DNA of 38,843 nucleotides. It comes from Lachnospiraceae bacterium (GTDB taxonomy: Bacteria > Bacillota > Clostridia > Lachnospirales > Lachnospiraceae). Location: positions 1 to 38,843 of the forward strand of contig CAJTIU010000038.1 of assembly GCA_910576335.1 (NCBI GenBank), given 5' to 3'. Position 1 is the first letter of the stretch, and each line of letters opens with the position of its first letter. Below, one piece after another: positions 1 to 8,186 of the stretch. The position numbers were made by a program, and so were the translations under genes. A model generated the notes under the pieces. That model made no database searches. It was not told the DNA's origin and was given only the letters and a program-made list of their open reading frames with translations.

Positions 1-59
1 TATCCCCATACACTTCCTGGCTGATCCGTCCGCGGCTTGGTACAATTAGAAAGAATCAC

Positions 60-111
60 ATTCAGAGCAGTTTATCTTTTGTATAACTGTTCTTTTTTTG
101 TTGCTCTGAAT
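60..111. repeat. 10-bp inverted repeat near left edge
   Basis: ATTCAGAGCA (60-69) is matched by TGCTCTGAAT (102-111), with a T-rich loop. It lies upstream of the small gene at 254, in a stretch with no open frame I can recognise. It could be a decayed terminator or the edge of a mobile element. Positions 1-59 hold no feature I can support. Confidence 0.35.
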
Positions 112-142
112 CTGATACTTTCCTTATGAATTATAGCATAGT

Positions 143-190
143 GCAATATAATTTACAATGCATTATAGTTTTCATTGCAAATTATATTAC
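143..190. promoter_or_regulatory. 18-bp imperfect dyad upstream of a small RHH-like gene
   Basis: The arm at 143-160 matches the reverse complement of the arm at 173-190 at 16 of 18 positions, around a 12-nt centre. The dyad lies about 65 nt upstream of the ATG at 254. Ribbon-helix-helix proteins often bind dyads upstream of their own genes, so an autoregulatory operator is a reasonable inference. The surrounding DNA is very AT-rich, which makes chance dyads more likely. Confidence 0.35.
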
Positions 191-253
191 TAAACATAAT
201 GTATATTTATCTTTTCGTATGCAATATCATATAATCAATAGGAGGTATCGCAT

Positions 254-427
254 ATGGCATTTCAGTTAAAATCAAACAGAAAGGAAAGTGAAAACAAGAC
301 AATTAGATTTCCATTGTCCTTAGTGGAGAAGATAAATAAAGCAATAGAAAATAGGGAGGTTACTTTTTCGAGTTTTGTGATTCAGGCATGTGAATATGCT
401 TTGGAAAATATGGAAAAACCTAATTAG
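254..427 (+). CDS. small ribbon-helix-helix-like protein (57 aa)
   Basis: A 57-residue protein that starts MAFQLKSNRKESENKTIRFP and ends ENMEKPN. GGAGGT at 241-246 sits 7 nt before the ATG. The basic N-terminus, a short 'KTIRFPLSLVEKI' strand-helix and a second helix ('FSSFVIQACEYALE') give the pattern of a ribbon-helix-helix DNA-binding protein. Similar short proteins (YlcI/YnfO-like) are common on Firmicutes mobile elements. It precedes a truncated integrase and probably belonged to the same element. The fold is inferred from pattern only; the role is unknown, with transcriptional control of element genes most likely. Confidence 0.6.
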   Translation: MAFQLKSNRKESENKTIRFPLSLVEKINKAIENREVTFSSFVIQACEYALENMEKPN

Positions 428-490
428 AACTCTATTTTTACTCTTTTATTCAATTCATTATATCCTTCTTCCAACACTTAATAAGACATT

Positions 491-802
491 ATGTGTGCTA
501 TTAGTATTCGTAACAGGTATGAGGAATATCTTTTTGAAGAAAGCGAACAAAAAATCAAAATCAGAGGATTCAGCGGAGCATTGAGACGAACCTGTAAAAG
601 TCTTGATATTCCATTCAGACCAATGCATAAAATTCGAAAAACCTATGGTACTACACTTCTTGACAATCAAGTCTCAGAAACACTTGTAGCATATCAAATG
701 GGACATTCGGATATTTCAACAACCCAAAAATATTATTATCGTAATAATAAAGCAAAAGAGCATAAAGCAGAAGAAATAGAAAGAGCCCTTTCAACTATCT
801 GA
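491..802 (+). pseudogene. tyrosine recombinase/integrase, C-terminal fragment
   Basis: This 103-aa frame keeps only the C-terminal catalytic part of a tyrosine recombinase. It shows HKIRKTYGTTLL (the H-x-x-R box), then QMGHSDISTTQKYYYR with the second conserved His and the nucleophilic Tyr. Complete enzymes of this family are roughly 350-420 aa. The N-terminal arm-binding and core-binding domains and the first catalytic Arg are missing, and a TAA at 482-484 closes the frame upstream. It is therefore almost certainly inactive. It ends about 80 nt from the 3' end of the tRNA-Trp gene, the usual position of an integrase next to its attachment site. Confidence 0.85.
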
Positions 803-854
803 TATAGTATGAAAAGGCTTTTCTCTATTTGTGTTCTATTACATTCTGAACATG

Positions 855-881
855 AAAAAACCGCCGGACTCCGGCGGTTTT
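855..881 (-). terminator. intrinsic terminator of tRNA-Trp
   Basis: A 7-bp GC stem (CCGCCGG 861-867 with CCGGCGG 871-877) has an ACT loop and is flanked by A and T runs. It lies 3 nt beyond the tRNA 3' end on the minus strand. The flanking runs make it bidirectional, so it may also stop plus-strand transcription from the integrase remnant. Confidence 0.85.
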
Positions 882-884
882 TAA

Positions 885-955
885 CAGGGGATGAGAGAAT
901 CGAACTCCCGCCAAAGGTTTTGGAGACCCCTATCATACCACTTGACCAATCCCCT
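885..955 (-). tRNA. trnW: tRNA-Trp (anticodon CCA)
   Basis: Read on the minus strand, a full cloverleaf folds: a 7-bp acceptor stem (AGGGGAT with ATCCCCT), a 4-bp D stem (GTCA/TGAT, one G-U), a 5-bp anticodon stem around loop CTCCAAA, a 4-nt variable loop, and a T stem GGGAG/CTCTC with loop TTCGATT. The anticodon CCA (921-923) reads UGG. The discriminator base is G (885). The 3' CCA is not encoded and must be added by CCA nucleotidyltransferase. The gene has its own promoter and terminator. Confidence 0.93.
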
Positions 956-977
956 CTGTCATTTACCGTACTAGATA

Positions 978-1007
978 TTTATAGCACATTTCCCCTACAT
1001 TTGTCAA
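978..1007 (-). promoter_or_regulatory. promoter of tRNA-Trp
   Basis: On the minus strand there is a -35 TTGACA (1002-1007), an 18-bp spacer and a -10 TATAAA (978-983). Transcription would start about 15 nt before the tRNA 5' end at 955. Confidence 0.75.
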
Positions 1008-1131
1008 GTGATTTTTGGTATTAACTTCAATTATGCGTTACTAAAACCAGGCTACGTCCAAACATCCATATTCCAGACTGCACAAAAGTCCCGGTCAACC
1101 TCAGGAATGAGCTTATTGAATTGTATTAAAG

Positions 1132-3372
1132 TCAGATAATGGCGGACAGTGACAGCAGTCTGGACATATAATCTCCCTGATGATCCCCGGCTATCTTCAC
1201 AAGTCCTGATGACTGGTCCGACAGACTGAGTCCTGCATACATCAGCTCATCCCCATAATGTTCTCCCTCATAACCGCTTTCTCCTGTCTCCTCCTTCACT
1301 CTGTATTTCCACTCTGCATTCAGCCCGGAAAGCCGGATTCTCTCAAACCCTGCCTGGGGCGGCTGCAGCACGCGGAAATATGCAAACAATGCTTCCCTCC
1401 GGTCCTCTGACACGACCATCCACGCCGAAGAATTATGCTCAAAAGGACTTTTCAGACGATAAAATATCCCTTTTTGTATCAACTTCCTGTGCTTTTTCAT
1501 GAATTCTGTCTGCTGCCTCATGATTCTGAGCTCCTCTTCTGCTGCCTCAGTAAGGTCAAGCTCATAACCAAATGTTCCAAAGTATGCCACATTTGCCCTT
1601 GTATAAATGGGTGTGTCTCGAAAGATCTGGTGATTAGGCGATGCGCTCACATGGCTTCCCATGCTGCTGAGTGGATACACATAGGACGTCCCGTACTGGA
1701 TCTTAATGCGTTCCACCGCGTCTGTATCATCAGATGTCCAGGCCTGGGGCGCATAATAGAGCATCCCCGGGTCAAATCTTGCCCCGCCGCTTGCACAGGA
1801 TTCAAATAAAATATCTGGAAATTCCCGAAGCAGCCGCTCATACAGATCATAGACGCCGAGAATATACTGGTGTCTTGCTTTCCCCTGATGCGCCCTGTCC
1901 ATTCCGTTGGAAAAGACCTCTGAAAACGAGCGGTTCATATCCCACTTTATATAAGCTATGGGGGCTTCCTTTAAGATCTTCCGTATCTGTCCGTGTATAT
2001 AGTCTACTACTTCCTTTTTGGAAAAATCAAGGACATACTGATTCCTGCTGTGACAGTAATTTCTACGGATATCCGCAAATACCCAGTCGGGGTGGGCGCG
2101 GTAGAGGTCGCTGTCCTTATTTACCATCTCCGGCTCAATCCACAGTCCAAAGTCCAGGCCCAGGGCATTTATCTTTTCTGCAAGTCTCTTAAGACCCCCG
2201 GGAAGCTTCTCCTCATTTACCCGCCAGTCTCCAAGGGAAGAGGTTGCGTCATTTCTTTTTCCGAACCAACCGTCGTCCAGTACAAACAGCTCCACACCGA
2301 TTTCCCTCGCCTTTTCCGCCAGCTTCAGGAGTTTTTCCTCATGGAAATCAAAATAGGTGGCTTCCCAGTTGTTGATCAGGATAGGACGCTCCCTGTCGCG
2401 CCATTTTCCTCTTGCCAGTCTTGTGCGGTAGAGCCTGTGGAATACCTGGCTCATGCCGTTTAAGCCATTTTCAGAGTAGACAAGCACCATCTCCGGTGTC
2501 TGGAACTTTTCTCCGGCTTCCATCTCCCACCGGAATTCGTTGGGGTGGATACCCATAATAAGCCTTGTAACATCAAAATTATCCACCTCTGCCTGGGCGA
2601 GAAAATCCCCGCTGTAGACAAGGCCTGCCCCGATTACTTCACCGGAATGCTCATCCGTATTTGTTCTTTTAAGGGCAAGAAACGGATTGAACTGATGGCT
2701 GCTGCATCCTCTGAGACTGTAGATACTCTGTATTCCATATTCAAGGCCTCTCACCTTCACATGCCGCTCCCTGGACCACGCACCGGCAAGCTCAACCATC
2801 TCGTAATCCTTATCCGGAAGGTCAAGGCATCCACTCATTGCATTCAAAAGCGTTACTCTCTCCTTCTTGCAGCAAAAGCACGTACTCCGCGTAATCACCG
2901 GATATTCTTCAAATATAGTATAGAAAAGAATCATCTGCACCCCGGTCAGAGGATCCTCGAGGGTCAGCTCCAGTGTCTCTGCCTCCTCCTCATTCTCCAC
3001 ATATACCGCCGGAAGGCCTTCGAGGCCTTTCTTTCCTTTATATATGGCATGCTCCTTATACTGGAAATCCACTGTGCGGCTTCCATTCTCATATTCTAGC
3101 TCAAATGCCGGAAAGCGCATGTCGCCGGAGCCGTATGCCGGATACTCCTGTTTCAGATGCTCTAGCGAAAAGCTTGTGTTGCCCTCAAAGGCACAGGGCG
3201 CCATATCTCTCATGGCATATTCTGTCATGTATCCAAAATCCTCCCTGTCAGTGAGCCTCTTTCCATAGTAAATATGTCCTGGCTGGCCGTTGGCAAGAAT
3301 TCCGAATATGTAACTGATCTCCCCATTGCAAAGATGAAATTCCTTTGTCTTTTCATGAAAAATGACTGGCAT
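1132..3372 (-). CDS. alpha-galactosidase, glycoside hydrolase family 36
   Basis: A 746-aa enzyme that removes alpha-1,6-linked galactose from raffinose-family oligosaccharides or melibiose. No signal peptide is seen, so it is probably cytoplasmic. An N-terminal beta-domain is followed by a TIM barrel. 'VLDDGWFG' lies near residues 364-371, the nucleophile is D478 in KWDMNR, SCASGGARFDPG is the substrate loop, and the acid/base is D548 in WTSDD. The two Asp numbers coincide with those I recall for AgaA of Geobacillus. The ATG at 3372 is chosen because AGGAGGA (3378-3384) precedes it; a longer frame would run through a palindromic repeat. No transporter or repressor is adjacent, so regulation is unclear. 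Confidence 0.94.
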   Translation of the reverse strand: MPVIFHEKTKEFHLCNGEISYIFGILANGQPGHIYYGKRLTDREDFGYMTEYAMRDMAPCAFEGNTSFSLEHLKQEYPAYGSGDMRFPAFELEYENGSRTVDFQYKEHAIYKGKKGLEGLPAVYVENEEEAETLELTLEDPLTGVQMILFYTIFEEYPVITRSTCFCCKKERVTLLNAMSGCLDLPDKDYEMVELAGAWSRERHVKVRGLEYGIQSIYSLRGCSSHQFNPFLALKRTNTDEHSGEVIGAGLVYSGDFLAQAEVDNFDVTRLIMGIHPNEFRWEMEAGEKFQTPEMVLVYSENGLNGMSQVFHRLYRTRLARGKWRDRERPILINNWEATYFDFHEEKLLKLAEKAREIGVELFVLDDGWFGKRNDATSSLGDWRVNEEKLPGGLKRLAEKINALGLDFGLWIEPEMVNKDSDLYRAHPDWVFADIRRNYCHSRNQYVLDFSKKEVVDYIHGQIRKILKEAPIAYIKWDMNRSFSEVFSNGMDRAHQGKARHQYILGVYDLYERLLREFPDILFESCASGGARFDPGMLYYAPQAWTSDDTDAVERIKIQYGTSYVYPLSSMGSHVSASPNHQIFRDTPIYTRANVAYFGTFGYELDLTEAAEEELRIMRQQTEFMKKHRKLIQKGIFYRLKSPFEHNSSAWMVVSEDRREALFAYFRVLQPPQAGFERIRLSGLNAEWKYRVKEETGESGYEGEHYGDELMYAGLSLSDQSSGLVKIAGDHQGDYMSRLLSLSAII

Positions 3373-3393
3373 CTTCTTCCTCCTGTTTTTTTG

Positions 3394-3425
3394 GGGACGG
3401 GGTATTTTTAAAAATACCCCGTCCC
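3394..3425. repeat. perfect 32-nt palindrome, GGGACGGGG family (copy 1)
   Basis: Two 16-bp arms (3394-3409 and 3410-3425) form a perfect palindrome with core GGGACGGGGTATTTTT. It lies in the 5' leader of the alpha-galactosidase, about 10 nt before its ribosome binding site, so a stable leader hairpin is expected if transcription starts at the upstream promoter. It is one of four related copies in the window. Confidence 0.9.
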
Positions 3426-3431
3426 AGATTC

Positions 3432-3573
3432 GTTTTACCCTGTCCCAAAGGACAGCTGCATTTGTATTCAATATATCACTTCATTTTTGTAATTACAACT
3501 GTCTGTTTTTTATTTTTCTCTAAAAATTCTTCAGACAGTAACTCCAGTCCTTCAAAAAGGGACAGGGTAAAAC
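3432..3573. repeat. 15-bp inverted repeat between palindrome copies 1 and 2
   Basis: GTTTTACCCTGTCCC (3432-3446) is exactly reversed by GGGACAGGGTAAAAC (3559-3573). The motif is a variant of the palindrome core (GGGACAGGG for GGGACGGGG). Together with the flanking palindromes it makes a symmetrical composite element spanning 3394-3617, like a bacterial interspersed mosaic (paired REP) unit. Confidence 0.8.
3470..3498 (-). promoter_or_regulatory. candidate promoter of the alpha-galactosidase
   Basis: On the minus strand there is a -35 TTGTAA (3493-3498), a 17-bp spacer and a -10 TATATT (3470-3475). The transcript would start near 3463 and carry palindrome copy 1 in its leader. The promoter lies inside the composite repeat, so the repeat may have brought it. 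No clear catabolite-response element was seen. Confidence 0.45.
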
Positions 3574-3575
3574 CA

Positions 3576-3617
3576 AATTGGGGACGGGGCATTTTTAAAA
3601 ATGCCCCGTCCCCAATT
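3576..3617. repeat. perfect 42-nt palindrome, GGGACGGGG family (copy 2)
   Basis: Two 21-bp arms (3576-3596, 3597-3617) with outer AATTGGGGACGGGG and inner CATTTTT. It begins 3 nt past the nifJ stop codon, where it would form a strong 3'-end hairpin in the nifJ mRNA. It may stabilise or terminate that transcript. There is no separate U tract. Confidence 0.9.
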
Positions 3618-3620
3618 ATC

Positions 3621-6600
3621 TTATTCTTCTCCGTACAGAGTAACCAGCTTCTTGAGATATGCGTATCTCTCCATAGCTTCTTCCTCATTCTTAGCGAAGA
3701 GTTTTGCTGCTTTTTCTGGATTGGATCTCTTAAGTGCATTGTAACGGACCTCACCGTCCAGGAATTCCTGGTAATCTCCTGCTGGCTCTTTGCTGTCAAG
3801 GGTGAACTTCGCGCCCTCTGCTGCAGGGTTGAACCGGAAGTTATTCCAGTATCCGCACTTAACTGCTAATTCTTCCTCTGTCTGGGCCTTGCTCATACCC
3901 TTCTTAATACCATGGTTGATACATGGTGCGTAAGCGATGATGAGTGATGGTCCCGGATAAGCTTCTGCTTCTGCGATCGCCTTTACGGTCTGGTTGAAGT
4001 CAGCGCCCATAGCAATCTGTGCAACGTATACATATCCGTAGCTCATTGCGATTCCTGCAAGGTCTTTCTTCTTGGTCTCTTTTCCTCCTGCTGCGAACTG
4101 TGCGGTTGCACCTGTCTTCGTAGCCTTAGAGGACTGTCCGCCTGTGTTGGAATAAACCTCGGTGTCAAATACCATAACGTTGATGTCTTCACCGCTTGCA
4201 AGTACATGGTCAACGCCGCCGAAACCGATATCGTACGCCCATCCGTCTCCTCCGAATACCCACTGGGATTTCTTAGCAAGGAAGTCTTTGTTCTTAACGA
4301 TATCCTTACATGTATCGCAGTCACAGCCTTCTAATGCTACAACCAACTTATCTGTTGCATCTCCGTTTGATACGCCGCAGTTAAAGGTATCAAGGTATTC
4401 CCTGCATGCTGCCTTTACTTCCTCGGAAGCTGCGTCTGCTGCTGCAATCTCTTCTACCTGTGCTTTTAATCTCTTTCTAATTGCTTTCTGTGCCAGCAGC
4501 ATACCATAACCAAATTCTGCATTGTCCTCGAATAAGGAGTTTGACCATGCCGGTCCTTTTCCTTCCGGTGTTACCGTATATGGTGTGGACGGTGAGGAGT
4601 TACCCCAGATGGAGGAGCATCCTGTTGCATTTGCAATATACATTCTGTCACCGAATAGCTGTGTGATCAGTTTTGCGTATGGAGTCTCGCCGCAGCCTGC
4701 GCATGCGCCTGAGAACTCAAGGAGCGGCTGCTTGAACTGGCTTCCCTTAACAGTCTCTGGTTTGAACTTCGCAACAACTTCTGGCTTAACCGGAATCTCT
4801 CTTCCGAAGTCAAATGCTGCCTGTGAGCCAACGTTCTCTTCCATGTTCTTCATAACGAGAGCCTTCTCGCCCTTCTTTCCAGGACATACATTCGCGCAGG
4901 AGCCGCATCCTGTACAGTCAAGAGCTGATACTGTCATGGTGAACTTCATGCCCGGCATACCGATCATATCAATTGCCTTCGTTCCTTCCGGAGCCTTGTT
5001 AAGCTCGTCCTCAGTAAGGGCAACCGGACGGATAACAGCGTGCGGACATACATATGCACAGCGGTTACACTGGATACAGTTCTCCGGAACCCATACCGGG
5101 ATATCTACTGCGATACCACGCTTCTCATATGCAGAGGAGCCTGACGGTGTAGAACCGTCTACATAATCATTGAATGCAGATACCGGAAGAGTATTACCTT
5201 CCTGTGCATTTACCTTTGTCTGTACATTCTTAACGAAGCTTACAACATCTTCTCTTCCGCCTTTCACCTCTGGTGAGAATAAGCCTTCATTCTCGCAGGA
5301 CTTCCAGGAATCTGGAACGGTTACCTCTACTACCTGCTTCGCACCTGCATCAATGGCGTCATAGTTCATCTGGACAATCTTGTCGCCCTTTCTTCCGTAA
5401 GTAGCCTTTGCAGCAGCCTTCATAAGGTCGATTGCTTCCTCCTCCGGAATAATCGCTGCCAGCTTGAAGAATGCGGACTGAAGAACTGTGTTGATACGTC
5501 CGCCAAGGCCAATCTCTTTACCAATCTTAATACCATCAATGGTGTAGAACTTGATGTTATGGTCTGCGATAAATGCTTTCACCTGTCCTGGCAGATGCTT
5601 TTCAAGGCCTTCCAGATCCCATGGACAGTTCAGAAGAAATGTACCGCCGTCAACAAGTTCCTGTACCATATTGTATTTGTCAACATAAGAAGGATTGTGG
5701 CATGCCACAAAATTTGCCTTGTGAATCAGGTAAGTAGACTTAATAGGCTTCTTACCGAAACGTAAGTGTGACATGGTAACGCCGCCGGACTTCTTGGAAT
5801 CATAGTCAAAGTAAGCCTGTGCGTACATATCTGTGTTGTCACCGATAATCTTAATGGAGTTCTTATTTGCTCCAACTGTACCGTCTGCTCCGAGGCCCCA
5901 GAACTTACAGTTAATGGTTCCTTCCGGAGTTGTAACAAGAGCCTCTCCTGTCTCAAGAGAAAGATTGGTCACATCATCTACGATACCGATGGTGAATCTT
6001 GCTTTGCTTTCATTGTTAAATGCTGCAACGATCTGTGCCGGTGTTGTATCCTTGGATCCTAAGCCGTAACGTCCGCTGTTAACTGGAACTGCATCAAACT
6101 TAGAGCCTTTCAGGGCAGAAACAACGTCAAGGTATAATGGCTCTCCCTGTGCTCCCGGCTCTTTTGTTCTGTCAAGAACATTGATGTACTTAACCGTATC
6201 CGGAATTGCATCAATAAGTGCCTGTGCACAGAATGGTCTGTACAGGCGGACCTTGACAACGCCCACCTTCTCGCCTGCGGCTGTCAGGTAGTCGATCGTC
6301 TCCTCAATCGTATCACATACAGAACCCATAGCGATAATAACCTTTTCTGCATCCGGTGCTCCGTAGTAGTTAAATAACTTATAATCTGTACCAATCTTTG
6401 CATTTACCTTGTCCATGTATTCCTGAACAATTGCAGGCATCGCATCGTAGTACGGGTTACATGCCTCTCTTGCCTGGAAGAAGATATCCGGATTCTGTGC
6501 GGAACCTCTCTGGCATGGGTGATTCGGGTTCAGTGCATGATTCCTGAACTCGTCAATGGCATCCATATCTACCAGTTCTTTTAAATCATCATAATCCCAG

Positions 6601-7154
6601 GCTTCAATCTTCTGAATCTCGTGGGAAGTACGGAAGCCGTCAAAGAAGTTAATAAATGGAAGCTTTCCCTTTAATGCTGCGCAGTGTGCAACCGGCGTCA
6701 GATCCATAACTTCCTGCACGCTGGACTCACAGAGCATAGCTGCACCGGTCTGACGGCAGGCATATACATCGGAGTGATCCCCAAAGATGGAAAGTGCATG
6801 GCTCGCAAGTGCACGTGCGGAAACGTGGAACACACCCGGAAGCTGCTCTCCTGCTACTTTATATAAGTTCGGAATCATCAGCAGTAATCCCTGGGATGCT
6901 GTAAAGGTTGTTGTCAGTGCTCCTGCTGCCAGTGAGCCGTGTACTGCTCCTGCTGCTCCTGCCTCTGACTGCATCTCTGTTACCTGAACAGTCTGTCCAA
7001 AGATATTCTTTCTTCCCTCTGTAGCCCACTCATCTACATGCTCAGGCATAACAGAGGATGGTGTGATCGGGTAAATAGCTGCCACCTCGGTATACGCATA
7101 TGAAGCGTGAGCTGCGGCCTGATTACCATCCATGGTCTTCATTTTTCTTGCCAT
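3621..7154 (-). CDS. nifJ: pyruvate:ferredoxin (flavodoxin) oxidoreductase
   Basis: A 1177-aa single-chain enzyme that oxidises pyruvate with CoA to acetyl-CoA, CO2 and reduced ferredoxin, the central link from glycolysis to fermentation and hydrogen production in clostridia. Domains in order: pyrimidine/pyruvate-binding domain I (ITPSSVMPEH near residue 30), domain II (about 260-400), the gamma-like linker domain, an 8Fe ferredoxin domain with C693/C696/C699/C703 and C747/C750/C753/C757, and the TPP domain with GACAGCGE (816-823), GCSSIWG (845-851) and GDGWAYDIG (969-977). Length is normal and no key residue is missing. A ribosome binding site (AAGGAGG) precedes the ATG. It is transcribed alone from its own promoter, with a palindrome just past the stop. 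Confidence 0.97.
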   Translation of the reverse strand: MARKMKTMDGNQAAAHASYAYTEVAAIYPITPSSVMPEHVDEWATEGRKNIFGQTVQVTEMQSEAGAAGAVHGSLAAGALTTTFTASQGLLLMIPNLYKVAGEQLPGVFHVSARALASHALSIFGDHSDVYACRQTGAAMLCESSVQEVMDLTPVAHCAALKGKLPFINFFDGFRTSHEIQKIEAWDYDDLKELVDMDAIDEFRNHALNPNHPCQRGSAQNPDIFFQAREACNPYYDAMPAIVQEYMDKVNAKIGTDYKLFNYYGAPDAEKVIIAMGSVCDTIEETIDYLTAAGEKVGVVKVRLYRPFCAQALIDAIPDTVKYINVLDRTKEPGAQGEPLYLDVVSALKGSKFDAVPVNSGRYGLGSKDTTPAQIVAAFNNESKARFTIGIVDDVTNLSLETGEALVTTPEGTINCKFWGLGADGTVGANKNSIKIIGDNTDMYAQAYFDYDSKKSGGVTMSHLRFGKKPIKSTYLIHKANFVACHNPSYVDKYNMVQELVDGGTFLLNCPWDLEGLEKHLPGQVKAFIADHNIKFYTIDGIKIGKEIGLGGRINTVLQSAFFKLAAIIPEEEAIDLMKAAAKATYGRKGDKIVQMNYDAIDAGAKQVVEVTVPDSWKSCENEGLFSPEVKGGREDVVSFVKNVQTKVNAQEGNTLPVSAFNDYVDGSTPSGSSAYEKRGIAVDIPVWVPENCIQCNRCAYVCPHAVIRPVALTEDELNKAPEGTKAIDMIGMPGMKFTMTVSALDCTGCGSCANVCPGKKGEKALVMKNMEENVGSQAAFDFGREIPVKPEVVAKFKPETVKGSQFKQPLLEFSGACAGCGETPYAKLITQLFGDRMYIANATGCSSIWGNSSPSTPYTVTPEGKGPAWSNSLFEDNAEFGYGMLLAQKAIRKRLKAQVEEIAAADAASEEVKAACREYLDTFNCGVSNGDATDKLVVALEGCDCDTCKDIVKNKDFLAKKSQWVFGGDGWAYDIGFGGVDHVLASGEDINVMVFDTEVYSNTGGQSSKATKTGATAQFAAGGKETKKKDLAGIAMSYGYVYVAQIAMGADFNQTVKAIAEAEAYPGPSLIIAYAPCINHGIKKGMSKAQTEEELAVKCGYWNNFRFNPAAEGAKFTLDSKEPAGDYQEFLDGEVRYNALKRSNPEKAAKLFAKNEEEAMERYAYLKKLVTLYGEE

Positions 7155-7212
7155 TTTTGTTGTTCCTCCTTAAAATGTAATATATATTGATATAATATTG
7201 ACATATACGATT

Positions 7213-7241
7213 ATTATAGTCCACAGAATTTTAAAAGTCTA
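7213..7241 (-). promoter_or_regulatory. promoter of nifJ
   Basis: On the minus strand there is a -35 TAGACT (7236-7241), a 17-bp spacer and a -10 TATAAT (7213-7218). The start of transcription would be about 50 nt before the ATG. The 132 nt between lgt and nifJ support separate transcription. Confidence 0.6.
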
Positions 7242-7286
7242 GTGATTCTTGCGGTATTTTTGTTCATTTTTCGGTACATATGGTAT

Positions 7287-8168
7287 CTATTGTGCAGACA
7301 TGCCGGAACGGTTACGTACACGTTTTCTGCCCCTGCCCAGGATAATTATGAGTGCTGAGGTAAAAACTAATACCCCTGCCAGAACCTGTGATACGGGGAT
7401 ATCTGTTCCCGGGACCAACAGCTGGTCTGTACGAAGGCCCTCAATCCAGAAGCGTCCCAGTCCATATCCAAGCAGATACAGGAAGAATACCTCTCCATTA
7501 AACTTTTTATGACGGCGGTATAAAAGCAGGCATAAAAGGAGTGCCAGACACCACACAGACTCATATAAGAAGGTTGGCGTCACCTGAATAAAGGAAATCC
7601 CGTTTTCCTTTTCCATGTTCTGTCTCATAAGTTCTGTAATATCAGAACTCCGCACCGCGCTGACAGGAAGGCGCATGGCAAAAAGCCCGTCCGTATATTC
7701 CCCGAAAGCCTCTCTGTTAAAGAAGTTGCCCCATCTTCCGATCGCCTGCCCTGCCACAAGCCCCAGGCCTGCCGTATCAAAAATAAGAGTAACGGACATC
7801 TTTTTCACCTTTGCATAGATCACGGCTGTGATGATTGCCGCAATGACGCCGCCATAGATGGCAAGCCCTCCCTGGCGCAGATTGAAAACACTTTTCAGGT
7901 CATCTTTATACATATCCCAGGAAAAGGCAACATAATAGATTCTTGCGCCTATGATGGAGAATATCACCGCATAGATGGCAAAATCAAAATAATCCTCTGG
8001 ATTCTGCCCCGTACGCCTCGCCTCTGCCGCCGCTATAAAAATTCCTGTCAGAATCGCAGCTCCGATAATCATCCCATAATAGGCAATATCAAACCCGAAT
8101 ACTGTGATATGATCTCCTACGTCAGATAAATGGATGCCGAGATTCGGAAACTCTATCATCTTATCCAT
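7287..8168 (-). CDS. lgt: prolipoprotein diacylglyceryl transferase
   Basis: A 293-aa integral membrane enzyme. It moves diacylglycerol from phosphatidylglycerol to the lipobox cysteine of prolipoproteins, the first step of lipoprotein maturation. About seven hydrophobic segments are visible. The signature GRWGNFFNREAFG lies at 144-156, with QGGLAIYGG at 99-107 and GYGLGRFWIEGLR near the C-terminus. The C-terminal tail is basic. It follows ychF by 18 nt on the same strand and is probably cotranscribed with it. GGGAGGT lies about 12 nt before the chosen ATG; the Met three codons later is an alternative start. Confidence 0.95.
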   Translation of the reverse strand: MDKMIEFPNLGIHLSDVGDHITVFGFDIAYYGMIIGAAILTGIFIAAAEARRTGQNPEDYFDFAIYAVIFSIIGARIYYVAFSWDMYKDDLKSVFNLRQGGLAIYGGVIAAIITAVIYAKVKKMSVTLIFDTAGLGLVAGQAIGRWGNFFNREAFGEYTDGLFAMRLPVSAVRSSDITELMRQNMEKENGISFIQVTPTFLYESVWCLALLLCLLLYRRHKKFNGEVFFLYLLGYGLGRFWIEGLRTDQLLVPGTDIPVSQVLAGVLVFTSALIIILGRGRKRVRNRSGMSAQ

Positions 8169-8186
8169 TCCGTGCTCTCTACCTCC

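Noticed and set aside
458-670. Minus-strand open frame of 70 codons opposite the integrase stub
   Set aside because: It lies antisense to a sequence with clear recombinase motifs, has no ribosome binding site and no recognisable domain.
809-1024. Plus-strand open frame of 71 codons
   Set aside because: It runs across the tRNA-Trp gene, its terminator and its promoter.
1993-2463. Long plus-strand frames opposite the alpha-galactosidase (also 2545-3099)
   Set aside because: They are antisense shadows of a GH36 gene with intact catalytic motifs and show no domain of their own.
3373-3471. N-terminal extension of the alpha-galactosidase to 3471
   Set aside because: It would translate the palindromic repeat; the AGGAGGA site and family alignment both favour the ATG at 3372.
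4522-5166. 214-codon plus-strand frame opposite nifJ
   Set aside because: Antisense to the ferredoxin and TPP domains of NifJ; no start site or family resemblance.
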